DNA of 20,899 nucleotides from Candidatus Aminicenantes bacterium UBA4085 (GTDB taxonomy: Bacteria > Acidobacteriota > Aminicenantia > Aminicenantales > UBA4085). Made by a program: the position numbers and the translations under genes. Shown here one piece after another: positions 14,158 through 20,615 of the stretch (the stretch's first letter is position 1; every line of letters starts with the position of its first letter). The notes under the pieces are model-generated. The model had not been told where the DNA came from. It worked only from the letters and a program-made list of their open reading frames with translations, and did no database searches. Location: positions 82,044-102,942 of the forward strand of contig DFYJ01000144.1 of NCBI GenBank assembly GCA_002383325.1, given 5' to 3'.

Positions 14158-15102
14158 TCAGCCTCCCAATGTGACGGTGAATCCGGCTTCGGCGAAGGCC
14201 CGCCGAATGGCCTCCAGCCGCTCCGCGGACGGCGCGGCGAACAGGCGGAAGCAGGCTTCCTGGCCCAGGGCGCGGTGCTTCTCCTGGCCGCCCTTGTGGT
14301 AGGACAGCAGATCGACCGTCCGCAGGGCCGGCAGGGGCCGCAGGAAATCGATCTTGGCCTTGATAGCAGCATCGTCGTCGTTGGCCCCGGCCGCCAAGGG
14401 TATGCGGACGCGGATGGACCGGCCCGTTCCGGCCAAGCGGCAGAGGTTATCCAGAATCAGCCGGTTGGAGCACCTGACGAATTCCTTGTGGCGGGCCTCG
14501 TTCATGAGCTTGAGGTCGTAGAGGACGAGGTCCGCCTCCGCGGCCAGGCGTTCGAGGACGGGCCAGGGGGCCTGGCCCGAGGTGTCGAGGGTGGTATGGA
14601 ATCCGCGGGAGCGGAGAGCCGAGAGGAGGGCCGCCGAGAATTCGGGCTGAAGGAGGGGCTCGCCGCCGGAGAGAGTCACTCCCCCGCCGGACTGCTCGTA
14701 GAACGGGCGGTCACGCTCGACCGCGGCCAGCAGATCCGCGATGGACGCCTCCCGGCCGGCCATTCGGATCGCTTCGTAGGGGCAGGCGGCGACACAGAGG
14801 CCGCAGGCGTCGCACTTGGAGCGATCGATCCGGACCGGACCCTTGTCGGGCCCCGGTTTGAGTGCGTGGCGCGGGCAAGCCCGGACGCAGGCATAGCAAC
14901 TGCGGCATCGGGAGGAGTGGAAGAGAAGCTCGGGTTTCGGGCCTATGCCTTCGGGATTGTGGCACCACAGGCAGTGCAGGGGGCAACCCTTGAGGAAGAG
15001 GGTGGTCCGGATGCCGGGGCCGTCGTGCAGGGCGAAGCGCTTAACGTCGAAGACCAGGCCCCTGGCCGGCCCGGCCTTCCCCTCAGCCTTCAGGTTCGAC
15101 AT
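14158..15102 (-). CDS. Glycyl-radical enzyme activating protein (radical SAM activase)
   Basis: The product is 314 residues. The radical SAM cluster is C40-x3-C44-x2-C47 in GCPLHCLWCHNP, preceded by the activase signature FALHDGPGIRTTLFLKGC. Two ferredoxin-type clusters follow, C66-x2-C69-x2-C72-x3-C76 and C97-x2-C100-x2-C103-x3-C107, then VTLSGGEPLLQPEF for S-adenosylmethionine binding. It generates the glycyl radical on the downstream dehydratase, using reduced 4Fe-4S clusters, so it works only without oxygen. The extra two-cluster domain is normal for activases of the PFL2/HypD class. The ATG at 15100-15102 follows AAGGGA. It is the first gene of a two-gene operon whose upstream region holds direct repeats that may bind a regulator. 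Confidence 0.92.
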   Translation of the reverse strand: MSNLKAEGKAGPARGLVFDVKRFALHDGPGIRTTLFLKGCPLHCLWCHNPEGIGPKPELLFHSSRCRSCYACVRACPRHALKPGPDKGPVRIDRSKCDACGLCVAACPYEAIRMAGREASIADLLAAVERDRPFYEQSGGGVTLSGGEPLLQPEFSAALLSALRSRGFHTTLDTSGQAPWPVLERLAAEADLVLYDLKLMNEARHKEFVRCSNRLILDNLCRLAGTGRSIRVRIPLAAGANDDDAAIKAKIDFLRPLPALRTVDLLSYHKGGQEKHRALGQEACFRLFAAPSAERLEAIRRAFAEAGFTVTLGG

Positions 15103-15144
15103 TGATTCCCTTGCTTTTCAACAACTTGCGGGCTTGCGAGCCCT

Positions 15145-15178
15145 TCAGATATGTAATATATCAGATATCTATTGCCAA
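15145..15178 (-). promoter_or_regulatory. Putative control region of the activase-hypD operon
   Basis: Two copies of TCAGATAT (15145-15152 and 15161-15168) lie 16 bases apart in a short AT-rich patch 43-66 bases before the activase start. On the minus strand TTGGCA (15173-15178) could be a -35, with a weak TACATA 17 bases later. The direct repeats could be a regulator site. A small hairpin (GGGCT with AGCCC, 15130-15143) lies in the leader. Confidence 0.4.
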
Positions 15179-15189
15179 GGCAAGCCGCG

Positions 15190-15215
15190 TCGGGGCGCCT
15201 CGTCGGGGCGCCTCG
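15190..15215. repeat. Tandem duplication of a 13-base unit
   Basis: Two perfect adjacent copies of TCGGGGCGCCTCG occupy 15190-15202 and 15203-15215, between the SHOCT-gene stop and the activase promoter. Each holds the self-complementary GGCGCC, so the pair can fold. No function is evident. Confidence 0.7.
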
Positions 15216-15257
15216 GCGATCATTCCGTTCAGGACCGCGCCCGGGCCGGCCCTTCCC

Positions 15258-15656
15258 CTACCACTTCCGGCCCATGATCTCCGAGCGCTTGGCGGCGTAC
15301 TCCGCTTCGCTGATCAGGCCGTCTTTCTTCAGGCTCTCCAACTGGCGCAGCTTGGCCTCGAAGTCGTTCTCCCCGGTATCGGCCTTCGGCCCGGCCGGAG
15401 CGTCGGGAATGAGGATCTCCTCCACAATCTGGCTGGCGGGATTCTTGTCGTAGGTTCTGAGGTTGTGGATGACGACCCCCGCCCCAATGGCCACGATGAA
15501 CAGCCAGAAGCCGAAGAAGACCACGCCCATCCCGGCGTCCCCATCCCTGGCCAGGATATTGATCACGACGATGCCGATGATGAACATGACGGCCAGGACG
15601 AGCAGGGAGGCCATCAAGGCCGGCTTGCTGGTGCGGACATAGGCTCTTTGCGGCAT
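15258..15656 (-). CDS. Membrane protein with C-terminal SHOCT domain
   Basis: The product is 132 residues. Two membrane helices (about 14-35 and 43-65) are followed by a charged linker, and the final 30 residues (about 97-129) have the SHOCT pattern FEAKLRQLESLKKDGLISEAEYAAKRSEIM. SHOCT domains are short helical hairpins thought to mediate oligomerisation; the family gives no reaction. The ATG at 15654-15656 follows GGAGAGG. It begins 33 bases after the stop of the secreted protein upstream and may be co-transcribed with it. The function is unknown. Confidence 0.8.
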   Translation of the reverse strand: MPQRAYVRTSKPALMASLLVLAVMFIIGIVVINILARDGDAGMGVVFFGFWLFIVAIGAGVVIHNLRTYDKNPASQIVEEILIPDAPAGPKADTGENDFEAKLRQLESLKKDGLISEAEYAAKRSEIMGRKW

Positions 15657-15689
15657 GGGCGGACATCCTCTCCGCGCTCGCGGCGGGCG

Positions 15690-16145
15690 CTACTTGACGG
15701 TGAAGTATTTCTTGATGATGCCGAAGAGAGAGCTTTCGCTCTCCGGCGCCGCGGCCACTTTGTTGGACAGGGAGTAGGTGAAGGCGCCCTTGAGCCCCAG
15801 GTCCTTCTCCAAGTCGAAGAGGATGGGCGTCCCGTCGGGGAAGAAGGCCTTGCAATCGTCGGGCTTGACCCGGTTCAAGGTCAGGATATAGCAGGGCGTC
15901 CGCGAATCAGAATCCGGCGCCTTCTTGACCTCGACCTTGAAGGAGTCTTTTTCGGTGCATCCCCCGGTCGCGACGCGGACCATCAGCTGCCGCGATCCCA
16001 GGAGCGCCTCCATCAGGACTTCTTCCCCCAGCCGCCTGGAATCCTGGCGATCGGCCGCCAGGCCGCCCGGGACGATGAGCGCGGTCCCGAGGATGAAAGA
16101 GAATGCGGCTAAAATCCCGGCAACGCTTCTCATGAGAGATCTCAT
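15690..16145 (-). CDS. Secreted protein of unknown function with three cysteines
   Basis: The product is 151 residues with a signal peptide (about 1-31, ending LAAD). The mature part is a small alpha/beta or beta-rich domain with three cysteines (GGCTEKDSF, TPCYILTLNRV, DDCKAFF), which may form a disulfide. It ends in FGIIKKYFTVK. I do not recognise a family. The start ATG at 16143-16145 follows GGGAGG at good spacing; the in-frame ATG four codons later is less well placed. It is transcribed away from the radical SAM gene at 16280 and lies 33 bases upstream of the SHOCT gene, probably as the first gene of a pair. Confidence 0.75.
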   Translation of the reverse strand: MRSLMRSVAGILAAFSFILGTALIVPGGLAADRQDSRRLGEEVLMEALLGSRQLMVRVATGGCTEKDSFKVEVKKAPDSDSRTPCYILTLNRVKPDDCKAFFPDGTPILFDLEKDLGLKGAFTYSLSNKVAAAPESESSLFGIIKKYFTVK

Positions 16146-16180
16146 CCCTGTTTCCTCCCGCAGAATCCTGGAATGCCCTT

Positions 16181-16208
16181 AGCATAGCACGGTGTCATCC
16201 GAATTCAA
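16181..16208 (-). promoter_or_regulatory. Putative promoter of the secreted-protein/SHOCT pair
   Basis: On the minus strand TTGAAT (16203-16208), a 16-base spacer and TATGCT (16181-16186) form a moderate sigma-70-type promoter, giving a leader of about 30 bases with the GGGAGG ribosome site. Each hexamer matches consensus at four of six positions. Confidence 0.4.
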
Positions 16209-16241
16209 GTCCTTCGGAGAGGCGGCGCAGATCCGTCCCCC

Positions 16242-16270
16242 TCGACGGACGGGCCGCGGTCGGTTAGAGT
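16242..16270 (+). promoter_or_regulatory. Possible promoter very close to the radical SAM gene start
   Basis: TCGACG (16242-16247), a 17-base spacer and TAGAGT (16265-16270) are a weak sigma-70-like pair. Transcription from it would start near 16277, only about three bases before the GTG start, giving a nearly leaderless message. AAGAAGG lies too close to the GTG to be a normal Shine-Dalgarno site. Confidence 0.3.
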
Positions 16271-16279
16271 AAGAAGGCC

Positions 16280-17416
16280 GTGATTCCCCGCAAGCCGCTC
16301 TCCTCTCTGCTCATCAAGCCGGCCGGCCCCGACTGCAACATGGCTTGCGGCTATTGCTTCTACAGGGACAAGGACGCCGCCTCCCCCGCCTCGCCGCCCC
16401 GCCGGATGAGCGACGAGATTCTCGAGGAGATCATCCGCCAAGCTCTCGAACAGCCGATCCCCGAGATCTCCTTCGGCTGGCAGGGAGGCGAGCCGACCCT
16501 CATGGGCCGGCCGTTCTTCGAGCGGGCCGTACGCCTGCAGATGAGGCACGGCCGCGGCCAATCAGTCGGCAACGGCCTGCAGACCAACGGCCTGCTCCTG
16601 GATCGGAGCTGGGCCGCGTTCCTCCGCGATTATCATTTCCTGGTCGGCCTGTCACTGGACGGTCCCGAATACGTCCACGACGGCTATCGCATCCGGGCCG
16701 GCGGACAGCCGACATGGGCCGAGGTCGTCGACCGGGCCAAGATGCTCCTGGACGCCGGGGTGGAAGTCAACGCCCTCAGCGTCGTCAACTCTCTCTCGGC
16801 CCGCTTCCCGGAGGAGATCTACGGCTTTCTCAAGTCGCTGGGCCTCGTCCATATGCAATTCATCCCCTGTGTCGAGACTGATCCCGCCAATTCTAGCCGG
16901 GCCGCGGACTTCTCGGCTTCGGGCAAGGCCTACGGGGACTTTCTCATCAAGGTCTTCGATCTCTGGCGGGCGGACTTTCGCGACGGGCTGCCGACCACCT
17001 TCGTCCGGACTTTTGACTCGCTCTTCTTCCTTTATGTCGACCGCCGACCGCCGGATTGCGTCCTGCAGCCCACGTGCGGCACCTATCTCGTGGTCGAGCA
17101 CGACGGCGGGGTCTATGCCTGCGATTTCTTCGTCGAAGAGCGCTGGCATCTTGGGAACGTCATGGACGGAAAGCTCGTCCACATGCTGAACTCGTCCCGC
17201 CAGAGAAGCTTCGGCGCGGCCAAGGCCGATCTGCCGCAGGCTTGCCGGGCCTGCCCTTGGCTGAGGCTCTGCCGCGGCGGCTGCCCCAAGGACCGCATCC
17301 GCGACTCCCGCGACGGCGGGTTGAGCCACTTCTGCTCCGGCTACAAGAGATTCTTCGCCTACGCCGACCCGCACTTCCGAGCGCTGGCCGAAGCTTGGAA
17401 GACGACTCAAAAATAG
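16280..17416 (+). CDS. Anaerobic sulfatase-maturase-type radical SAM/SPASM protein
   Basis: The product is 378 residues, cytoplasmic. The radical SAM cluster is C19-x3-C23-x2-C26 in DCNMACGYCFY. It continues as ISFGWQGGEPTLMG and VGLSLDGPEYVHD, both typical of anaerobic sulfatase-maturing enzymes. The SPASM domain has CVLQPTCGTYLVVEHDGGVYACDFFV, including the conserved Asp after Cys that acts as base in this group, then CRACPWLRLCRGGCPKDR and FCSGYKRFF for two more clusters. These enzymes oxidise a Cys or Ser of sulfatases to formylglycine. No sulfatase is in the window, so it would act on one encoded elsewhere, or it may be a related maturase for another target. The start is a GTG at 16280; no upstream alternative fits. 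The stop lies in a palindrome. Confidence 0.88.
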   Translation: MIPRKPLSSLLIKPAGPDCNMACGYCFYRDKDAASPASPPRRMSDEILEEIIRQALEQPIPEISFGWQGGEPTLMGRPFFERAVRLQMRHGRGQSVGNGLQTNGLLLDRSWAAFLRDYHFLVGLSLDGPEYVHDGYRIRAGGQPTWAEVVDRAKMLLDAGVEVNALSVVNSLSARFPEEIYGFLKSLGLVHMQFIPCVETDPANSSRAADFSASGKAYGDFLIKVFDLWRADFRDGLPTTFVRTFDSLFFLYVDRRPPDCVLQPTCGTYLVVEHDGGVYACDFFVEERWHLGNVMDGKLVHMLNSSRQRSFGAAKADLPQACRACPWLRLCRGGCPKDRIRDSRDGGLSHFCSGYKRFFAYADPHFRALAEAWKTTQK

Positions 17417-17443
17417 GGGTACAGCATACGTAATTCCCTATTT
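17411..17443. repeat. Palindromic REP-like element at the end of the radical SAM gene
   Basis: AAATAGGG (17411-17418) and CCCTATTT (17436-17443) are perfect inverted repeats around a 17-base loop containing ACAGCATACGTAATT. The stop codon TAG of the gene is inside the left arm. The loop sequence resembles short palindromes I remember beside REP-associated (RAYT/Y1) transposase genes in other bacteria; this is recollection, not a search. It may double as a transcription terminator. No transposase is present in the window. Confidence 0.5.
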
Positions 17444-17521
17444 CCAGGCCCCTAAAGCGGGCCTCCCCTGCTTCCCCTCCTCCAGAACCGCGCCAGGTTC
17501 GCCGTTCGCGACAGCTTTCGG

Positions 17522-17550
17522 TTGAAAATTCCACCCTTCCCCCATACAAT
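17522..17550 (+). promoter_or_regulatory. Promoter of the OPT transporter gene
   Basis: TTGAAA (17522-17527), exactly 17 bases and TACAAT (17545-17550) form a good sigma-70-type promoter. Transcription would begin near 17557, giving a leader of about 27 bases that includes the AGGAGGAG ribosome site before the ATG at 17584. Confidence 0.6.
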
Positions 17551-17583
17551 CGGGGCGCCTTATCCCCGACCAGGAGGAGCCCC

Positions 17584-19656
17584 ATGAGCGAACCGAAATC
17601 CGGATCCGCCGGCCCCGGTGCCCCCGAGCCCCGCGAGTTCACCCTGCGGGTCGTTCTGCTCGGCGTCTTCATGGCCGCCTTCATGGGCGCCGCCAACGCC
17701 TACCTCGGCCTCAAAGCCGGCATGACCATCGCCGCCACCTACACCACGGCCGTGGTCGGGATGGCCGTCATCAAGGCCTTCAAGGGCACCCTCCTGGAGG
17801 AGAACCTGGCCCGGACCATCGGCTCGATCGGCGGCAACATCGCCACCGGGGCCATCTTCACCCTGCCGGCCTTCTTCATCGCCGGCATCTGGCTGCCCTT
17901 CTACCAGGCCTCGCACTACCTGACCGCGACCCTCATCCTGGCCGCCGGCGGAATCCTGGGCATCATGTTCGTGACCGTCATCCGCCGCGTCCTGATCGCC
18001 GACAAGGATCTGCCCTTCCCCGAATCGGTCGCCGCGGCCGAGATCCACAAGGCGGGCCAGGGCGGATCGGCCGGCACGTCGCATCTGCTGGCCGGGATGG
18101 GCCTGGGCGCCGGCTTCACGGCCCTGACGGAGCTCAAGGTCGTGGCCCTCAAGTGGCAAACCGTCGTTGCGGCCGGGAAAGGCTCGCTGTTGCTTCGCGG
18201 CCCCGAGATGAGCCCGGCTTTCCTGGGCGTCGGCACGATCATCGGCCCCAAGCTGGCCGCGGTCAACTTCAGCGGCGGCGTGCTGGCCTGGGGGCTGCTG
18301 GCGCCCGCCCTGGCTTTCTTCCTCAACTACCACGATCTCGGCGCCGTATCCGATTGGGCGGTCGAGATCGCCCGCGTCTGGAAGGACTATGTCCGCTTCA
18401 TCGCCATCGGCGGCATGCTCGTGGGAGCCTTTTTTACCCTGTTCAAGATGCGCAAGAGCCTGGCTCACGGCATCGCCCGCTCGCTGTCCACCCTGGGTGG
18501 CGGCCGCTCCGGCCGGGCCGCGGACATCCCCCGCACCGACCGCGACCTGGACATCAAGGCGGCCTTGATCACGACCCTGGCCGTCTCCGTCCTGGTCTTC
18601 TTCGTCTTCCAGCATTACGCCCAGAGCCTGCCCGCCTCGTTTGTGGCCGTCCTGCTGATGCTCTTCCTGGGCTTCGTCTTTGCCGCCGTCTCCGGCTACC
18701 TGGTCGGCATCATCGGGGTCAGCAGCAACCCGACCAGTGGCCTGACCGTCTCCGTCCTCATCATCGTCGCCTTCATCCTGGTCCTGATGGGCCTGCAGGG
18801 CGGCAGCGGCATCTCGGCCGCCCTCATCGTGGCCGCCTTCACCTGCGTCTCGGTCTCGGTGGCCGGCGAGATGATGCAGGACCTTAAAGCCGGGTACATC
18901 CTAGGCGGCACGCCGCGACGCATGCAGATCGGCGACATCTTCGGCGTCGTTACCGCGGCCCTGGTCATGTTCCTGGTCCTGTCCATCCTCCACCTCGGCA
19001 ACATCAAACAGGTGGTCGGGGAGAAGTTGGAGCAGCTGGAAGCGGCCGGCACAACCGAGGTCGTCTACGACGGGCGGCTCGCCTCCATCCCCGCCGGCGC
19101 CTATTCCCTGGCCGACATCAAGGCCATGATCCCGGAGAAGCAGAACGAGATTCTCAAAGCCAACGGCGGCTTCGGCGGCGAGAAGATCCCGGCTCCCCAG
19201 GCCAGCCTGATGGCGGTCGTGGCCAAGGGCATCTTCGAGCGCAAGACCGAGTGGATCCTGATCCTGGCCGGGGCCTTCATGGGCTTGGGCTTCATCCTGA
19301 TGCAGGTGAAGAGCCCCATGCTGGTCGCGGTCGGAATGTATTTGCCCATCGACACCACCTTCGCCATCTTCCTGGGCGGCCTCTTCAAGTCCATCCTGGA
19401 GAAGAGGCTCGACAAGCGCAAGGTCGAGGGAGAGGCCCGGGAGAAGGCCGTGAACACGGGCACCCTGCTCGCCTCGGGCCTGATCGCCGGTGAAGCCCTG
19501 ATCGGGATCGTCTTCGCCGCCCTGGCCTTCTTCGAGGTCGGGCTGCCCAAGGCCTTCGCCGAGCCGTCCTACCTGTTGGCTTTGATCGGCATGCTCGGGC
19601 TGGGCGCGTTCCTGGTAGCTCGAGCCCTGCGCGCGGCCAAGACCCGCTCGGTTTAA
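17584..19656 (+). CDS. OPT-family oligopeptide transporter
   Basis: The product is 690 residues with about 15-16 membrane helices. It begins REFTLRVVLLGVFMAAFMGAANAYLGLKAGMTIAATY, the OPT-family opening, and carries SIGGNIATGAIFTLPAFF and the signature KDLPFPESVAAAEIHKAGQ. Later come VSSNPTSGLTVSVLI and the helix GAFMGLGFILMQVKSPMLVAVGMYLPI. A soluble insertion (about 480-545) contains VVYDGRLASIPAGAYSLADIKAMIPEKQNEILKANGGFGG. OPT proteins are proton-coupled importers of short peptides or metal chelates; the bacterial long form is usually assigned to peptides. It has its own promoter and a strong ribosome site (AGGAGGAG). With the S9 peptidase close by, uptake of peptides is reasonable. Length is normal for the prokaryotic group. 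Confidence 0.92.
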   Translation: MSEPKSGSAGPGAPEPREFTLRVVLLGVFMAAFMGAANAYLGLKAGMTIAATYTTAVVGMAVIKAFKGTLLEENLARTIGSIGGNIATGAIFTLPAFFIAGIWLPFYQASHYLTATLILAAGGILGIMFVTVIRRVLIADKDLPFPESVAAAEIHKAGQGGSAGTSHLLAGMGLGAGFTALTELKVVALKWQTVVAAGKGSLLLRGPEMSPAFLGVGTIIGPKLAAVNFSGGVLAWGLLAPALAFFLNYHDLGAVSDWAVEIARVWKDYVRFIAIGGMLVGAFFTLFKMRKSLAHGIARSLSTLGGGRSGRAADIPRTDRDLDIKAALITTLAVSVLVFFVFQHYAQSLPASFVAVLLMLFLGFVFAAVSGYLVGIIGVSSNPTSGLTVSVLIIVAFILVLMGLQGGSGISAALIVAAFTCVSVSVAGEMMQDLKAGYILGGTPRRMQIGDIFGVVTAALVMFLVLSILHLGNIKQVVGEKLEQLEAAGTTEVVYDGRLASIPAGAYSLADIKAMIPEKQNEILKANGGFGGEKIPAPQASLMAVVAKGIFERKTEWILILAGAFMGLGFILMQVKSPMLVAVGMYLPIDTTFAIFLGGLFKSILEKRLDKRKVEGEAREKAVNTGTLLASGLIAGEALIGIVFAALAFFEVGLPKAFAEPSYLLALIGMLGLGAFLVARALRAAKTRSV

Positions 19657-19745
19657 ATGCCCTGCGAGCCCGACGATGAGGAACGTCAGCCCGGCTTCTT
19701 CATCGGGGTGACGACCATCAAGAAGGACAGGCTGGAGCCCACGAG

Positions 19746-19769
19746 CCCGGCCCCGGGCCCGGCCCCGGG
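19746..19769. repeat. Tandem GC-rich 12-mer behind the OPT gene
   Basis: Two perfect adjacent copies of CCCGGCCCCGGG occupy 19746-19757 and 19758-19769. They can form a very stable hairpin, so they may slow or end OPT transcription, though no T run follows. The stretch 19657-19815 can be read in frame with the next gene, but the peptide is low-complexity, Pro-rich and unlikely to be real. Confidence 0.6.
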
Positions 19770-19794
19770 CCTTCCCCGCGCATCTCCCCACGGA

Positions 19795-19800
19795 TATAAT
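19795..19800 (+). promoter_or_regulatory. Perfect -10 box close to the zinc-ribbon gene start
   Basis: TATAAT (19795-19800) is a consensus -10 sixteen bases before the ATG at 19816. Transcription would start near 19807, leaving a leader of about nine bases. The -35 region (TTCCCC at 19772-19777) is poor. This is one reason for choosing the 19816 start. Confidence 0.45.
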
Positions 19801-19815
19801 GGGCCGGCGAGTGAC

Positions 19816-20535
19816 ATGGTTCCCTCCGATTGCCCGGTTTGCGGAACGCTCCAGGGCGTTGAGACATCCTTCTCCAAGCACGGCTCTTCCTACCCGGATC
19901 GCCCTCTGCCCGAAGCCGCGGCCCGCCTGGAAATCGTGCCGTCCCTCGACGGCGGAGACCCCGAAAAGCGTCACGTCCGCCGCTGTCCGTCCTGCGGAGC
20001 GCTTTTCTCCTATCTGCTCGCCTATGATTACTACATCGACGGGAGTGAGGACGAAGAGACGCTGACCCGCCTCTCGGCGGACGGGACCGCGGCATTCCGG
20101 CGCGGAGAGGCCCTGCGGCTGGAGGCTGTTCGGGCCGAGATCGATCGCTTGGAAAGCGAGGCCGGCAGGCTGGGCGACTACATCGACCGCGGCCATCCCT
20201 CTCCCAGCGAGATGCGGGAGGCCATGACCCGGATGGAAGAAAGCCGGGCCGCCGCGGCGGCGGCGCGCAAGAGGCTCCAGGCGCAAGTCGAATCGCTCCG
20301 CCGGACCTGCCCCGAAATCCTCTCGGACTGGGCCGGGGCGCACCTTCGCGTCGTTCGGGCCTTACTGGCGGCCGGCTTTACCGAAACGCCCGATGGGTCG
20401 ACGGCCCGGCATATCGCCGGATCGATCCTCGAGGCCTGGCGGGCACTTCCCGCCGGAGGGGACGCCTTCGTTTCCGTCGACTCCCCGTTCCTGCCCGACT
20501 ATCTCGACCGCCTGGCGATGGAACTGAAGCCCTGA
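19816..20535 (+). CDS. Zinc-ribbon protein with central coiled coil, unknown function
   Basis: The product is 239 residues, with no signal peptide. Two C-x-x-C pairs (C6/C9 in DCPVCG and C57/C60 in RRCPSCGALF) frame an insert of about 47 residues and probably bind zinc. From about 98 to 170 it is rich in Ala, Arg and Glu with heptad-like spacing (ALRLEAVRAEIDRLESEAGRLGDYI, ESRAAAAAARKRLQAQVESLRR), so a coiled coil is likely. The last 60 residues are helical (LRVVRALLAAGFTETPD, HIAGSILEAWRAL). I do not recognise the family. The frame is open back to an ATG at 19657 directly after the OPT stop, which would add 53 low-complexity residues; the -10 box and domain start favour 19816. Confidence 0.65.
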   Translation: MVPSDCPVCGTLQGVETSFSKHGSSYPDRPLPEAAARLEIVPSLDGGDPEKRHVRRCPSCGALFSYLLAYDYYIDGSEDEETLTRLSADGTAAFRRGEALRLEAVRAEIDRLESEAGRLGDYIDRGHPSPSEMREAMTRMEESRAAAAAARKRLQAQVESLRRTCPEILSDWAGAHLRVVRALLAAGFTETPDGSTARHIAGSILEAWRALPAGGDAFVSVDSPFLPDYLDRLAMELKP

Positions 20536-20559
20536 ATCCCGGAGATGGGAGAAGAACCC

Positions 20560-20590
20560 AAAAAAAGGGGGCGCGGCAAGCCGCGCCCCC
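20560..20590 (-). terminator. Intrinsic terminator of the S9 peptidase gene
   Basis: Read on the minus strand, a 10-bp GC stem (GGGGGCGCGG with CCGCGCCCCC, 20567-20590) with a four-base loop is followed directly by TTTTTTT (20560-20566). It starts 25 bases after the peptidase stop and 24 bases beyond the stop of the convergent zinc-ribbon gene. This is a textbook rho-independent terminator and the best in the window. Confidence 0.9.
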
Positions 20591-20615
20591 GGGAAAAGCG
20601 TCGATCGCGGGCCCC

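Noticed and set aside
13298..14302. 334-codon plus-strand frame opposite hypD and the activase
   Set aside because: It is antisense to two well-supported genes, has no recognisable domain, and its composition is that of a complement-strand shadow.
17560..18615. 351-codon minus-strand frame opposite the OPT gene start
   Set aside because: Same reason: the low-complexity Gly/Asp/Gln composition mirrors hydrophobic codons on the other strand.
18901..20343. 480-codon minus-strand frame opposite the OPT gene end
   Set aside because: The translation is rich in Gly, Arg, Asp and Gln repeats typical of the complement of a membrane-protein gene, and it runs across two plus-strand genes.
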